A DNA stretch of 64,000 nt from Enterococcus moraviensis ATCC BAA-383 (lineage in GTDB: Bacteria; Bacillota; Bacilli; Lactobacillales; Enterococcaceae), in NCBI RefSeq assembly GCF_000407445.1, contig NZ_ASWB01000001.1, forward strand, positions 1 to 64,000. Direction: 5' to 3'. Positions 22,401 to 29,931 of the stretch are shown here, one piece after another (position 1 is the first letter of the stretch; each line of letters begins with the position of its first letter). The position numbers were made by a program, and so were the translations under genes. The notes below the pieces were generated by a model, which had not been told where the DNA came from, did not search any database, and saw only the letters and a program-made list of their open reading frames with translations.

Positions 22401-25400
22401 CTGAAAATGACACGCAAAAGATAATTTGTGGCATATTCAGTGATGTTTTGTCAGTAGTAAAAGTTGGTGTAGATGATAATTTCTTCGAACTTGGAGGAGA
22501 TTCTATCAAGGCAATCAGCATCGTATCAAAACTACGAGCAGCTGGATTTGAAGTGAGCGTAATGGCTATCATGAGTGAGCGAACAATTCGTAAGATTGAA
22601 CGTAAAACAAAGGTGATTACAAAAGCAAGCATGATCGATCAAGGAATGGTAACAGGTAAAACAATACTTTCACCAATACAACAACTATTTTTCAGTAAAC
22701 AATTACCAAAACCAAATCACTTCAACCAATCGTTTATGTTTAAGAGTAAAGAACCCATTCAAAAGGAGAAACTACAACAAACAGTCAATATCTTAATAGC
22801 ACATCATGATGCGTTAAGAACAAGATTTGATGGAACAACTCAAGAAGTATTGGCCTATCAAGAAGACTCAAATTTCTTATTTGATTACCACGATTTAAGT
22901 GAGATAACAATTGACGATGATGTTATGACTGAAATTCAGAGAATAAGCACTCGCGCGCAAGAGACACTGAATATTGAAACTGGGGAATTAGTCAATGTTC
23001 AATTATTTCACACAAATGATCAAGATTATCTGTTAATGATTGTTCACCATCTAGTAATTGATGGCGTTTCATGGCGTATATTGATTGAAGATTTTAACAC
23101 GGTCTACCATGCTTTAACAACTGAAAATCAGTATTTGTTACCAGAGAAAACGACTGCATTTATTCACTGGACGGATGCCTTAAAAGAATATAGTAAGTCA
23201 GAAGAAATCATAAAGGAACGACCTTATTGGCAAAAAATCGAAACAAGTATCAAAGAGGCAATGCCTGATGAAAATGAGACGCATTCTCTTGAACAAACAG
23301 TTGAAGAAGTGGAAGATGATCTGTCAATAGCATTAACTAGAAAATTACTCTATGATTCAACTTTTGCGTATGATACTGAAATCAATGATCTGTTATTAAC
23401 GGCTGTGTCTAGAGCTGTCGGTGAAACGATTGGAACCAATGCTGTTTCTTACTCGATGGAAAGTCATGGACGTAGAGAATTAGGCGAAAACAAACCATTG
23501 ATCGATCGAACACTAGGGTGGTTCACTAGCATTTACCCTGTCGTATTTACTGGTATCGGACAAACAATTGCAGAGGATATCGAAGTAGTGAAAAAGACTC
23601 TGAAAGAAGTACCTAATCAAGGATTAGGTTACAGTTTATTACAAACATACGGAGAGTTGCCTTTGGAAAATATTGAGCCTGAAATCACGTTCAACTATTT
23701 AGGTGATTTGGAATCAATGAGTAACCAATCAAACTTTTTACAGATTGCAAAAGTGCGACATGGTGAAGACATTTCTGAAGTGAACCATTTTGGAACACCA
23801 CTTTTGATCAACACGGTTGTTATTGAAGGTCGTTTACACATTCAAATGAGTTTTAATCAAAAAAGATATAAAAAAGAATTGATTGATCAACTGATCAAGA
23901 ACATTATGACACAACTGGAAGCAGTGATTTTACACTGCAGTAAGCTGAAAAATGAACGTGGAGCAAATCCGCTTGAATCCTTTATAACGAGTGAATATGA
24001 CCGTCAAAGTATCTACACGTCCTATTCAATTGAAGGAGAAGTTTGTCGATTATTATTTGTTGAAAACTTAACACTAGAATTTTATCGTACGTTACAATCA
24101 GCTCTTGCAAAAGGAAAGCTTGTTGAAGTACCTGATTATTTTGTTGATTTAGACAAGTATGAGGATCAGTTAGCATTTTCAACTCGAAGTGAATTAGAAG
24201 CATTTGTGAGGTCGCCAAATATGCTGGAGACATGTACGTTTGCTGGCTTTGATTTTAGTGACCATGAGATTGAGCATAAGTATCCTGCTGCAACGATCCA
24301 ACGTAAATATTTGGAGCAGTTTAATGACACGATTGTCTCTCATGTTTTGACGATTGATGGATATTATCCTAAAGATAAATTAATCAATGGAGTCAAAGAA
24401 ATTATCAGAACGCAACCGTCACTGAGATCTTCTTATAGTCAACAAGAAAATCAAATGACGATTGTTGAGCATGCTTTTTCGAATGAATGGCCAGTTACGT
24501 ATGTGAACAATAGTTATGGTGAAGTCCTTGATCCAATAAATTCAAGTAGTCTTCATACAGATAGCGCCATGCAAGTATTAAGTAGCATCACACTAGTCAA
24601 AGTATCTGAAAAACGACATCAGGTTCACATTAATGCTTCTCACAGTATTTGGGACAAAACCAGTTCGACAATAATTGAACAATTGTTAGTACAATATTTG
24701 CAACATGAGACGCCCCAAACGCTAGAGATGCATGAAGGTCTTAGACACTATGCAACCAATGTGGAACAACGAAAGAATTCAAATAAGAATCAAAAAATTG
24801 TTACTGATTATCAACTAGCTTCATTTAGTCAACTTGCGGATCAGTTTCTTCTGGAAAATAAAGAAAACTCTCTCTCTCAATCAGAGTTTGTGGTTTTAAA
24901 ACTAGGGAAACATCTGAATGAATTTTATGAAAATAATACTTGGGGATTATTAACCTATTTCATGAAAATCATTGCAAAAGAGAGTGGGATGATCAAGCAT
25001 CAAGAGTCCAAATTACCGTTTTATATTTTACAAGAAAATAGACGTTATTTAGGAAAACAATACCTGGAATCTTTAGGAGCATTCTTAGATTGTATACCGA
25101 TTGTGATTGATCAAGAGCATAGTGAAAATGATTCGAAAATACATGAAAATGTTACCCAAATTCAGCACTTAATGTCTGATATGAGTGTAATGGACATTTT
25201 GGAAGAAGAACAACCATTACCAATCGATAAACTAATCTCAATCAATAATCAAAGTGCTTTTGGGTTAACGTTTGATCAGTTTAAAGACCTTCAATTACTT
25301 TTTGAAGAAAATGAGATTTGTTCATACGAGGTGTTGGTAAATAAATACTTGAATAATTTAGTCTTGGGTGTTCCTAAGACAATGAAAAACCAACGGAAGA

Positions 25401-25462
25401 TGCAACAAGTATTAGAAGAAGAATGTAGTCGTTTGGAAGAAAAACTTAAAAAAAGTGAATGA
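16454..25462 (+). CDS. Non-ribosomal peptide synthetase, modules 5-6 plus terminal C-like domain
   Basis: A 3002-aa second synthetase. Approximate domains: C5 5-430 (HHIIFDG), A5 450-940, T5 950-1020 (GGHS), C6 1040-1470 (HHIIFDG), A6 1490-1970, T6 1980-2045 (GGDS), E6 2065-2485 (HHLVIDG, ESHGRRE), a linker of about 110 aa, then a divergent condensation-like domain (about 2590-2990) with SHSIWDK at 2729-2735 where HHxxxDG is expected; the second His and the Asp remain. There is no thioesterase or reductase at the end, so this domain is the only candidate for product release. Codes by eye: A5 DAFIYGLICK (unassigned, hydrophobic), A6 DAFFLGITFK (Ile-like, identical to A4). C5 and C6 are LCL type. 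The TTG start follows NRPS1 by 2 nt, with GAGGAGG 10 nt upstream; an ATG six codons later is too far from it. The first residues are basic (MQKK), a possible electrostatic match to the acidic tail of the first protein. Confidence 0.96.
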   Translation: MQKKYLMSAAQQRLFAIDQLQEQNTTYNVPIIMKVENQLDIERLTRVINQLCERHEILRTNFSVMDGKMVQMVSSERTIEIDYMKGEENQIEQVIGHFVKSFDLTKDPLLRVCLFEYAPNESLLMFDFHHIIFDGESMYPFFSDLVKLYNEETLPDLKLQYRNFSSWHNKLDISCQKEYWLNELSGDLPVTEIPTDYPRPKEKVYTGKSLTTEFDRESYQKVKQLALKFETTEYVILFTIFMVLLSKYSNNREVMVGSPVSGRTHPDVQEMIGMFVNTVVIRETFEKDDTFRDAVKKVKEKFLTAYENQDYAFDALVEDLDIKRDSSRNPLFDYTFVYQKGNTETLQLGEAILSDYPLEPSVSKFDLTLTASDIGENYLFNLEYCSELFEPHTIERFAKHYMNLIHSTLKDDSQLIDKLSYIDNEEYRQLVSQCDQISYPVSKMNSIIEQFESIVEKNPNQYALCLQGQKLTYGELNEKANSVGAKLRAEGIGREDIVALVMDRSFEMILGILGILKAGAAFLPIAEDAPLSRIEFILADSQAKMIITDQKNESTVNLLKNKAVYVLKESETSKIENLSKINQPEDLAYIIYTSGTTGNPKGVMIENRNVLNLFDWLIPFSEVSSNSVILQKATYTFDAFVFELFWALLSGVQLQLLTSEENKDYSHLLRVIKENKVTHAIMIPTMFSSLLDYIRVKGYAHEFASLEKIYFGGEALTKNLVENYRNLVGSDACHLGNLYGPTETTICATGFMIPEKIESENIPIGTTVNNVHAYIMSNGELCGIGVPGELCISGKNNARGYLNLPEMTKEKFSVDPFDPEGTLYHTGDLARWRSDGQLECLGRIDEQVKIRGFRIELSEIETRLKEISAVQDATVIAKKITDVTDDLQLCAYIVVSSELEITQIKERLKQELPDYMVPPYIMIVDEIPITKNGKVDKANLPLPKIQELRTYILPSTETEKRILAIFQEVLGIDKISIHDSFFELGGHSIKAMKLASLLQKEFEIPVSLRDILEQETIAKIAQRLDQKEKVTKNGITKATNDFDEMSSVQKRIFAIEQSTPSNTNYNMPFFMEVIGTIDLSKLNNAFNQLIQRHESLRTIFDVVDGNFHQYVQEKLEITIEQYSVNKEEIDSVTEAFVQPFDLINGPLIRVGFINTESDMAILMIDLHHIIFDGFSLSLFFDELIKFYDETTLAPLTLQYKDYAAWHKSLDLSQQKQYWLNELKDMGEIAKIPADHMEKDGEKSEGESVTIMLSQAVTDSVKQFAKQQSVTEYMVFLSSFMILLSRYSRQEEVSVGTAVSGRTDQELEKMIGMFVNTVVIKGDIQRTDTFENIVKAMKEKTLKANENQDYPYEKLIELVTKSDEHSRSSLFNIMFSSEVDSMQELQLGQTKLRPIQIDSENVKFDLMFSVNGMNDNYAVMLEYDTRLYKKESMERVGKQFISLMENLIKKPSEQIEKIGVLKSDEIQQLIEENLATNTEWPKDKSVLELFDEQVKRTPEKIALGTDQRRFTYLELNQRANQIAHLLIDLGVQNEEFIGFIADKNSETVPIMLGILKAGAAYLPLDRKNPIERQEYILRDSQTRIILTAEKADKNVYDSLATVVPISDSQLLDRSTENPGIQVSPDQLIYLMYTSGTTGNPKGTMIEHRNVVRLVKNTNYLNFENIRIAQTGSIAFDASTFEIWGALLNGGYVFLADPDVLMDGYLLETTIKEEKIDTIFMTVTLFNQMVLTRITAFDQLEHILVGGEKVSEKHIRLLKNKNKSIEFINIYGPTESTTFALFYPVDQEVPEEIPIGRPIANTTVYVFDGDQLSGFGIPGELYLGGAGLARGYLNQEEMTNDKFIDSPFQADERLYRTGDLVKLNEAHQIEYLGRIDNQVKLRGYRIELDEIKKALLELPKIVEAEVILKTVKESPLLCAYLSQDGGMTESQIDFELRKVLPTYMIPSVIIIMDKLPVNRNGKVDHQALPTPKINENQTQRHYSPPENDTQKIICGIFSDVLSVVKVGVDDNFFELGGDSIKAISIVSKLRAAGFEVSVMAIMSERTIRKIERKTKVITKASMIDQGMVTGKTILSPIQQLFFSKQLPKPNHFNQSFMFKSKEPIQKEKLQQTVNILIAHHDALRTRFDGTTQEVLAYQEDSNFLFDYHDLSEITIDDDVMTEIQRISTRAQETLNIETGELVNVQLFHTNDQDYLLMIVHHLVIDGVSWRILIEDFNTVYHALTTENQYLLPEKTTAFIHWTDALKEYSKSEEIIKERPYWQKIETSIKEAMPDENETHSLEQTVEEVEDDLSIALTRKLLYDSTFAYDTEINDLLLTAVSRAVGETIGTNAVSYSMESHGRRELGENKPLIDRTLGWFTSIYPVVFTGIGQTIAEDIEVVKKTLKEVPNQGLGYSLLQTYGELPLENIEPEITFNYLGDLESMSNQSNFLQIAKVRHGEDISEVNHFGTPLLINTVVIEGRLHIQMSFNQKRYKKELIDQLIKNIMTQLEAVILHCSKLKNERGANPLESFITSEYDRQSIYTSYSIEGEVCRLLFVENLTLEFYRTLQSALAKGKLVEVPDYFVDLDKYEDQLAFSTRSELEAFVRSPNMLETCTFAGFDFSDHEIEHKYPAATIQRKYLEQFNDTIVSHVLTIDGYYPKDKLINGVKEIIRTQPSLRSSYSQQENQMTIVEHAFSNEWPVTYVNNSYGEVLDPINSSSLHTDSAMQVLSSITLVKVSEKRHQVHINASHSIWDKTSSTIIEQLLVQYLQHETPQTLEMHEGLRHYATNVEQRKNSNKNQKIVTDYQLASFSQLADQFLLENKENSLSQSEFVVLKLGKHLNEFYENNTWGLLTYFMKIIAKESGMIKHQESKLPFYILQENRRYLGKQYLESLGAFLDCIPIVIDQEHSENDSKIHENVTQIQHLMSDMSVMDILEEEQPLPIDKLISINNQSAFGLTFDQFKDLQLLFEENEICSYEVLVNKYLNNLVLGVPKTMKNQRKMQQVLEEECSRLEEKLKKSE

Positions 25463-25484
25463 CCAACATTTTAAACAATTTTCT

Positions 25485-25520
25485 TTTTCACCCAAATTTT
25501 TTAACGATTTGGGTGGAAAA
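25485..25520 (+). other. Intergenic hairpin between NRPS and exporter genes
   Basis: TTTTCACCCAAAT pairs with ATTTGGGTGGAAAA (one bulged base) over a 9-nt loop. No T-run follows, so it is not a normal terminator. It could be an RNA-processing or stability element that lowers or separates expression of the transport genes. Confidence 0.55.
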
Positions 25521-25610
25521 GTATCAAGTAAAAGAAGCCTCATACGAAGTGAAGTGTAAACGCCTTTTAATACAGTGCGATGTTAAGTAGAAAAATACAA
25601 GGAGATAATA

Positions 25611-27341
25611 ATGGAGCAAAATATGGAAAAGAAATTCAGTCTATTTAAAAATAATCGATGGTTATTGTTTGCAACAATTGTAGTATCTGTGATTGCACAA
25701 TTGAGTTTAGTTCTGCTAGCACTTTCATTGAAGAGTTTGATGGATGCCGGAACAGCAATGGATCTTCAAGCGTTGTATCGCCAAATATATGTTTGTTTAG
25801 TTATCTTGATTGCAATGACCGTTTTTAGTTATAGTGCGTCACAATTGAAAAATCTTTATATTTATAGAACGATGCGTAAATTTAAAGAAGATATTTTTGA
25901 GGAAGTAATTCACCAAGACTATGTTACGTTTCAAAAAGTGAATTCAGGTAGTTACCTGTCCATGTTAACAAGTGGTTTTCAAAAAATCGATGAAGAGTAT
26001 TTGTCTTCTTTCTTTGAGATCATAAAAAGTGGCGTTTTGTTGGTGTTTGCATTGTTTTCAATGTTTTTAAGTAATTATAAATTAGCAATGATGATCATTG
26101 TTGTTTGTATTCTGCCAATTGCTATTTCGGGATTATTTGCAAAAAAAATGGAACAGGCTCAAACGTTAGAGACAATTAATGATGAAAGTTATATTGCGAA
26201 AGTAAAAGATATTTTGTTGGGATTTTTGGTTATCAAAAGTTTTCATGTAGAGGATCAAATCAAAAAAGATTATATGAAATACAACGAAAAACAAGTGAAA
26301 ACAAAATATTCTTCAAGAAAAATTACAGAGTTGATTATTGCTATTTCAAAAATGTCTAGTTTTTCAGTTATATTTGTGGCGTTAGCTGGTGGTTTGTTTA
26401 TGGTCATCAAAGGGAATGCAACCGTGGGAGATATTATTGCAGTGACACAATTAGTAAACTTTGTTGTTATGCCAATCAATGAATTAGGCGTTCTAATGAC
26501 TAAGTATAAGAGTGGTCAAACAGCGTACAAAAATGTTTTAGCAAGTATTGAACCTAAGCAGACAATTAAACTAACGGATAAAACGGATTTTGTAAAAGAT
26601 ATTCGCTTTAAAGATGTTCAATTTGCATATCCATCTGATGAAAAGAATCCTGTCAATGTATTGAAGAATTTTAATTTTGTTATTGAAAAAAATAAGAAAT
26701 ATGCAGTTGTAGGGTTATCTGGAAGTGGGAAATCGACAATTTTAAGATTATTATTGAGATTTTTTGACATGCAAAAAGGTCAAGGAACACTTGATATTGA
26801 TGGCATGAATATTGCAGATATTTCTCAAGAAAGTATTTATGAAATGATGTCGATCATTCAACAAGATGTGTATGTTTTTGATCAATCGTTAAGAGATAAT
26901 ATCACATTGAACCAAGAATTTTCAGAAGAGGCAATAGAAGAGGCAGTACGTTTATCTGGTATGAAAGAATTTGTTAGCAGAAAACCATTAGGTATCGATA
27001 TGGCCTGTGGAGAAAATGGAAAACTTTTATCTGGAGGAGAAAAACAACGATTGTCGATTGCCCGCTCCTTAATTAGAAAAACACCAATTCTATTGATGGA
27101 CGAAGCAACATCAGCGTTGGATCAGACAACTAGTTTTGAAGTAGAGCAAGCTATTTTAAAAATTCCTCAACTGACAGCAATTGTTATTACGCATAAATTA
27201 AATGGCGAACTATTATCGCAATATGACGAAATCGTTGTTATGAACAATGGCCGAATCGTTGAACAAGGTCCATTTGAACAATTGTTGAAGCAAGAAGGCG
27301 ATTTTTCAAAATTATATCAAGTTGTTCAATTAGAAGATTAA
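25611..27341 (+). CDS. ABC exporter, fused membrane and ATPase domains (peptide export)
   Basis: 576 aa with an N-terminal six-helix membrane domain (about residues 15-310) and a C-terminal ATPase: Walker A GLSGSGKST, Q-loop, signature LSGGEKQ, Walker B ILLMDEATSALD, and the H-loop in ITHKL. This is the half-transporter type of lipid and peptide exporters (MsbA/BmrA class), and it would act as a homodimer in the cell membrane. The start has AAGGAG about 8 nt upstream. Lying directly behind the synthetases and before the thioesterase, it most likely exports the peptide. No peptidase C39 domain is present, so it should not process a leader peptide. Confidence 0.9.
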   Translation: MEQNMEKKFSLFKNNRWLLFATIVVSVIAQLSLVLLALSLKSLMDAGTAMDLQALYRQIYVCLVILIAMTVFSYSASQLKNLYIYRTMRKFKEDIFEEVIHQDYVTFQKVNSGSYLSMLTSGFQKIDEEYLSSFFEIIKSGVLLVFALFSMFLSNYKLAMMIIVVCILPIAISGLFAKKMEQAQTLETINDESYIAKVKDILLGFLVIKSFHVEDQIKKDYMKYNEKQVKTKYSSRKITELIIAISKMSSFSVIFVALAGGLFMVIKGNATVGDIIAVTQLVNFVVMPINELGVLMTKYKSGQTAYKNVLASIEPKQTIKLTDKTDFVKDIRFKDVQFAYPSDEKNPVNVLKNFNFVIEKNKKYAVVGLSGSGKSTILRLLLRFFDMQKGQGTLDIDGMNIADISQESIYEMMSIIQQDVYVFDQSLRDNITLNQEFSEEAIEEAVRLSGMKEFVSRKPLGIDMACGENGKLLSGGEKQRLSIARSLIRKTPILLMDEATSALDQTTSFEVEQAILKIPQLTAIVITHKLNGELLSQYDEIVVMNNGRIVEQGPFEQLLKQEGDFSKLYQVVQLED

Positions 27342-27359
27342 ATCAAGGGGAATCGAAGC

Positions 27360-28040
27360 ATGGCAAAGAAAGTTTACTGTATTCCGTATGCAGGAGGATC
27401 AACATTATTTTATTCAAAGCTCTATCATTATTTGGCTAAAGATATTGAACTTGTACCTCTTGAACTAAGTGGAAGAGGGTTAAGAATGGAAGAACCACTT
27501 TATGAAGAGTTTCAGGAAGCATTAATGGATCTCCACGATCATTTTTTAAAGAATCATCAACCAAATGATTCGTTCATCATTCTTGGTTATAGCATGGGCG
27601 CACTACTTGCTTATGAACTGACCCGAATAATTGAAAAACAAGAAATTTTCCCTACCACCCTGATTTGTGCAGCAAGTGATCCGCCAGGAACTTTAAGAGA
27701 TTTTAGTTCTGTCTCATCATTAACAGATGAACAAATGATCGATTATTATATTAATGCTGGCGGAATGGAAGAATTAACGGTAGATGAAAGAGAACTGATG
27801 AAATGCTTCCTGCCGATTATCCGTAATGATTTGAATATGTTGGGAAACTATCGTCCATCTAAAACAAAACTTTCTACTCCTATGTCGATATATAGTGGTA
27901 AAGCAGATCATCTAAAAGAATTACCTGGATGGACAAATTATGGGGAAAAAATAAGCTATATAACATTTGAAGGAAATCATTATTTTTTGAAAACGAATTA
28001 TCAACACGTGGCGAATGAAATCAATAAATTATTTTGCTAG
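27360..28040 (+). CDS. Type II thioesterase (NRPS editing enzyme)
   Basis: 226 aa, alpha/beta-hydrolase of the GrsT/SrfAD family. Visible are the early IPYAGG oxyanion motif, the nucleophile elbow GYSMGA (Ser), Asp in SGKADH and the catalytic His in GNHYFL. Such stand-alone thioesterases hydrolyse stalled or wrongly loaded acyl groups from carrier proteins. AAGGGG lies about 9 nt before the ATG. It follows the exporter by 18 bp and presumably shares its transcript. It might also take part in product release, since neither synthetase carries its own thioesterase, but this family usually edits. Confidence 0.93.
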   Translation: MAKKVYCIPYAGGSTLFYSKLYHYLAKDIELVPLELSGRGLRMEEPLYEEFQEALMDLHDHFLKNHQPNDSFIILGYSMGALLAYELTRIIEKQEIFPTTLICAASDPPGTLRDFSSVSSLTDEQMIDYYINAGGMEELTVDERELMKCFLPIIRNDLNMLGNYRPSKTKLSTPMSIYSGKADHLKELPGWTNYGEKISYITFEGNHYFLKTNYQHVANEINKLFC

Positions 28041-28057
28041 AAAAAGGGAGTGAGAAG

Positions 28058-28813
28058 TTGACGAATGCAATTGTAACTGAAAATGTCAGTAAAACAATCG
28101 ATCAAAAAAAAATAGTTGATGATATCTCAATTCAGGTAGCGCAAGGAGAGATTCTAGGTATTCTAGGAAGAAACGGTGCAGGAAAAACTTCTCTAATGAA
28201 ACTATTATTGAATATTATTTCTCCAAGCACAGGTACGATCCAATTATTAGATAAAACCGTTACTACACAAGACAATAGTGTATTAGGCGAAATTGGCTGC
28301 TTAATTGAAACGCCAGTGTTTTATAATCAGTTATCTGCTAGAGAAAATTTAGAAATTCATTGTTTGTATATTGATGAAAAACATTGCGAAAATATTTCTG
28401 AAACAATGGCTTTGGTCGGATTAGGTGGAAAAGAAAATGAGTTGGTTTCAAGTTTTTCTTTAGGTATGAAGCAGCGTTTGGGGATTGCAAGAGCGATAGT
28501 GACGAAACCTAAAATTTTGATTCTAGACGAACCTATCAATGGATTGGATCCGATTGGAATGATCGATGTTCGAAATATACTATCTGAAATGAATCAAACC
28601 TATCAAACAACCATTTTGATTTCAAGTCATATCATCACAGAGCTTAGTCAAATTGCAAGTCGAATTATCATCATGGAGGAAGGGAAAATTATCCGTTCTT
28701 TAGACCAAATTGAACTAGAGCGAGAAGAAAGAAGTTTAGAAGAAGTATTTATCGAAATTATTCAGAACTATCAAAATCCAGCCAAAAATTTTGTGAACGG
28801 GGAGAGTCAATGA
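28058..28813 (+). CDS. ABC transporter ATPase (BcrA/lantibiotic-immunity type)
   Basis: 251 aa cytoplasmic ATPase with Walker A GRNGAGKTS, signature SLGMKQR, Walker B ILILDEPINGLDP and an H-loop near SSHII. The closest familiar group is the BcrA / lantibiotic-immunity ATPases that pair with a separate permease. I place the start at TTG 28058, which has GGGAG 7 nt upstream; an earlier in-frame TTG at 28034 overlaps the thioesterase gene and lacks a ribosome-binding site. The stop overlaps the permease start (ATGA). In a peptide cluster it probably removes the peptide from the membrane as self-protection (inference). Confidence 0.9.
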   Translation: MTNAIVTENVSKTIDQKKIVDDISIQVAQGEILGILGRNGAGKTSLMKLLLNIISPSTGTIQLLDKTVTTQDNSVLGEIGCLIETPVFYNQLSARENLEIHCLYIDEKHCENISETMALVGLGGKENELVSSFSLGMKQRLGIARAIVTKPKILILDEPINGLDPIGMIDVRNILSEMNQTYQTTILISSHIITELSQIASRIIIMEEGKIIRSLDQIELEREERSLEEVFIEIIQNYQNPAKNFVNGESQ

Positions 28814-29505
28814 AAGCTTATGCAAAAATCGAGCTAAAAAAAATTAGTTTGAAGAGTCAATTCGTCGGATTATTGATTGCGAATATATTTATTATGCTAC
28901 TTTCAGTATCTTTAGGGATGCTGATTCCCATGTCAGTAGAATTGATGGAAGGAATGAATTTTTCAATTAGTGCGGGTATGTTAGTAGATACGTTGATCAA
29001 AGCAATTTTTATTGTTTGGGAAGCGATCTTGTTGGCAATGCTAATCGTGAGTGAGTTTCAAAATAATACGGCCTTGATGTTTTATACATATCCGGTCCAG
29101 GTCAAAGAAATCATTATGGCAAAAGTTGTGATTGTCCTTTCGATCATAACAAGCTTTATATTTATTTCTGAATTTGTTCAAAATGTTATTTTATACTTAG
29201 TAAGTTTTATTTTTCCAAGTATAAATTATCAATTTAATTTCAGTTTACTTGTTACGATGGTTATTACAACAGTAGGAAGTGTCCTGATGGGATTGATTCC
29301 TTTATTTTTCGGGATGCTCAACAAATCAGTTATTGTTACAGTAACAGTTTCAATTTTTATTATGTGTATTGTTACGTCTTCTGCAGCAGGTCCTGGTGGA
29401 ATTCTGTCAAAAGGAGCAGCAGCTATTTTTCTTGGAATTTTAGGTCTAATAGCTGGTAAAGCAACGTTTTCTAGAATTGAAAAAGAAGATTTTAAATCAA
29501 AATAA
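28810..29505 (+). CDS. ABC transporter permease (partner of the preceding ATPase)
   Basis: 231 aa integral membrane protein with about six hydrophobic segments (near residues 20-38, 65-85, 108-125, 140-160, 170-190, 200-218), a length and layout typical of ABC-2 type immunity permeases such as BcrB. The 4-nt ATGA overlap with the ATPase gene indicates translational coupling and a shared complex. Function in self-immunity or efflux of the cluster product is inferred from context. Confidence 0.85.
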   Translation: MKAYAKIELKKISLKSQFVGLLIANIFIMLLSVSLGMLIPMSVELMEGMNFSISAGMLVDTLIKAIFIVWEAILLAMLIVSEFQNNTALMFYTYPVQVKEIIMAKVVIVLSIITSFIFISEFVQNVILYLVSFIFPSINYQFNFSLLVTMVITTVGSVLMGLIPLFFGMLNKSVIVTVTVSIFIMCIVTSSAAGPGGILSKGAAAIFLGILGLIAGKATFSRIEKEDFKSK

Positions 29506-29536
29506 AAAATTATAGCGATGAGAGGGGCAAAAAGAA

Positions 29537-29755
29537 ATGAGACCAATGATGCCAAAAATGAATAAAGAGATTGTTTTAATGGGGAATTATGTATTTGTAG
29601 TAGTAGGAATTGCTTTGTTTATCATAGGATTGATCATCTATTTGTTAACAAGAAAAAAAGAAAAGAAAGCCTTAAAATATACTGGGCTAGGCATGATGGC
29701 GGTTGGCATTTTATCCGTATTAAACAATATTATTCAATACTTTATTTTTAAATAG
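29537..29755 (+). CDS. Small membrane protein, 72 aa, unknown
   Basis: Two predicted membrane helices (about residues 16-37 and 48-68) joined by a strongly basic loop (TRKKEKKALKY). GAGGGG lies about 10 nt before the ATG. It is the last gene of the peptide operon, 31 bp after the permease. I recognise no family. Small proteins with two helices and a basic loop often accompany antimicrobial-peptide loci as immunity or accessory factors, so that is the leading guess, not a demonstrated role. Confidence 0.75.
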   Translation: MRPMMPKMNKEIVLMGNYVFVVVGIALFIIGLIIYLLTRKKEKKALKYTGLGMMAVGILSVLNNIIQYFIFK

Positions 29756-29782
29756 TAAGATACTTTAGATTCGTAGGTTTGA

Positions 29783-29805
29783 TTATTCGTAATAGGATCG
29801 AATAA
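29783..29805. promoter_or_regulatory. Inverted repeat TTATTCG-N9-CGAATAA before the TetR gene
   Basis: Seven-base arms separated by 9 nt lie in the gap between the last transport gene and the TetR-type regulator, about 50 bp upstream of its promoter. The size fits a TetR-family operator. No identical copy occurs before the synthetase genes, so it may serve autoregulation only. It could also be part of a weak terminator, but no T-run follows. Confidence 0.35.
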
Positions 29806-29853
29806 AGAGACGATAATTAAGACAATTTGTATTATCCATATTTATACTCGTTT

Positions 29854-29882
29854 TTGAATAACACCTTTACACTAGAAATAAT
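29854..29882 (+). promoter_or_regulatory. Promoter of the TetR-type regulator gene
   Basis: -35 TTGAAT (29854-29859), 17-nt spacer and -10 AATAAT (29877-29882), 50 bp before the GTG start. It suggests the regulator has its own transcript. Confidence 0.5.
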
Positions 29883-29931
29883 AAATGCTACGATTTAGCT
29901 ATAAGTAAACTATTAGAACGGAGGCGAGTAT

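Noticed and set aside
3383-24233. Many - strand open frames of 60-107 codons inside the synthetase genes
   Set aside because: Antisense shadows of repeated A, C and T motifs; similar shadows recur at equivalent places in different modules, and none has a credible start.
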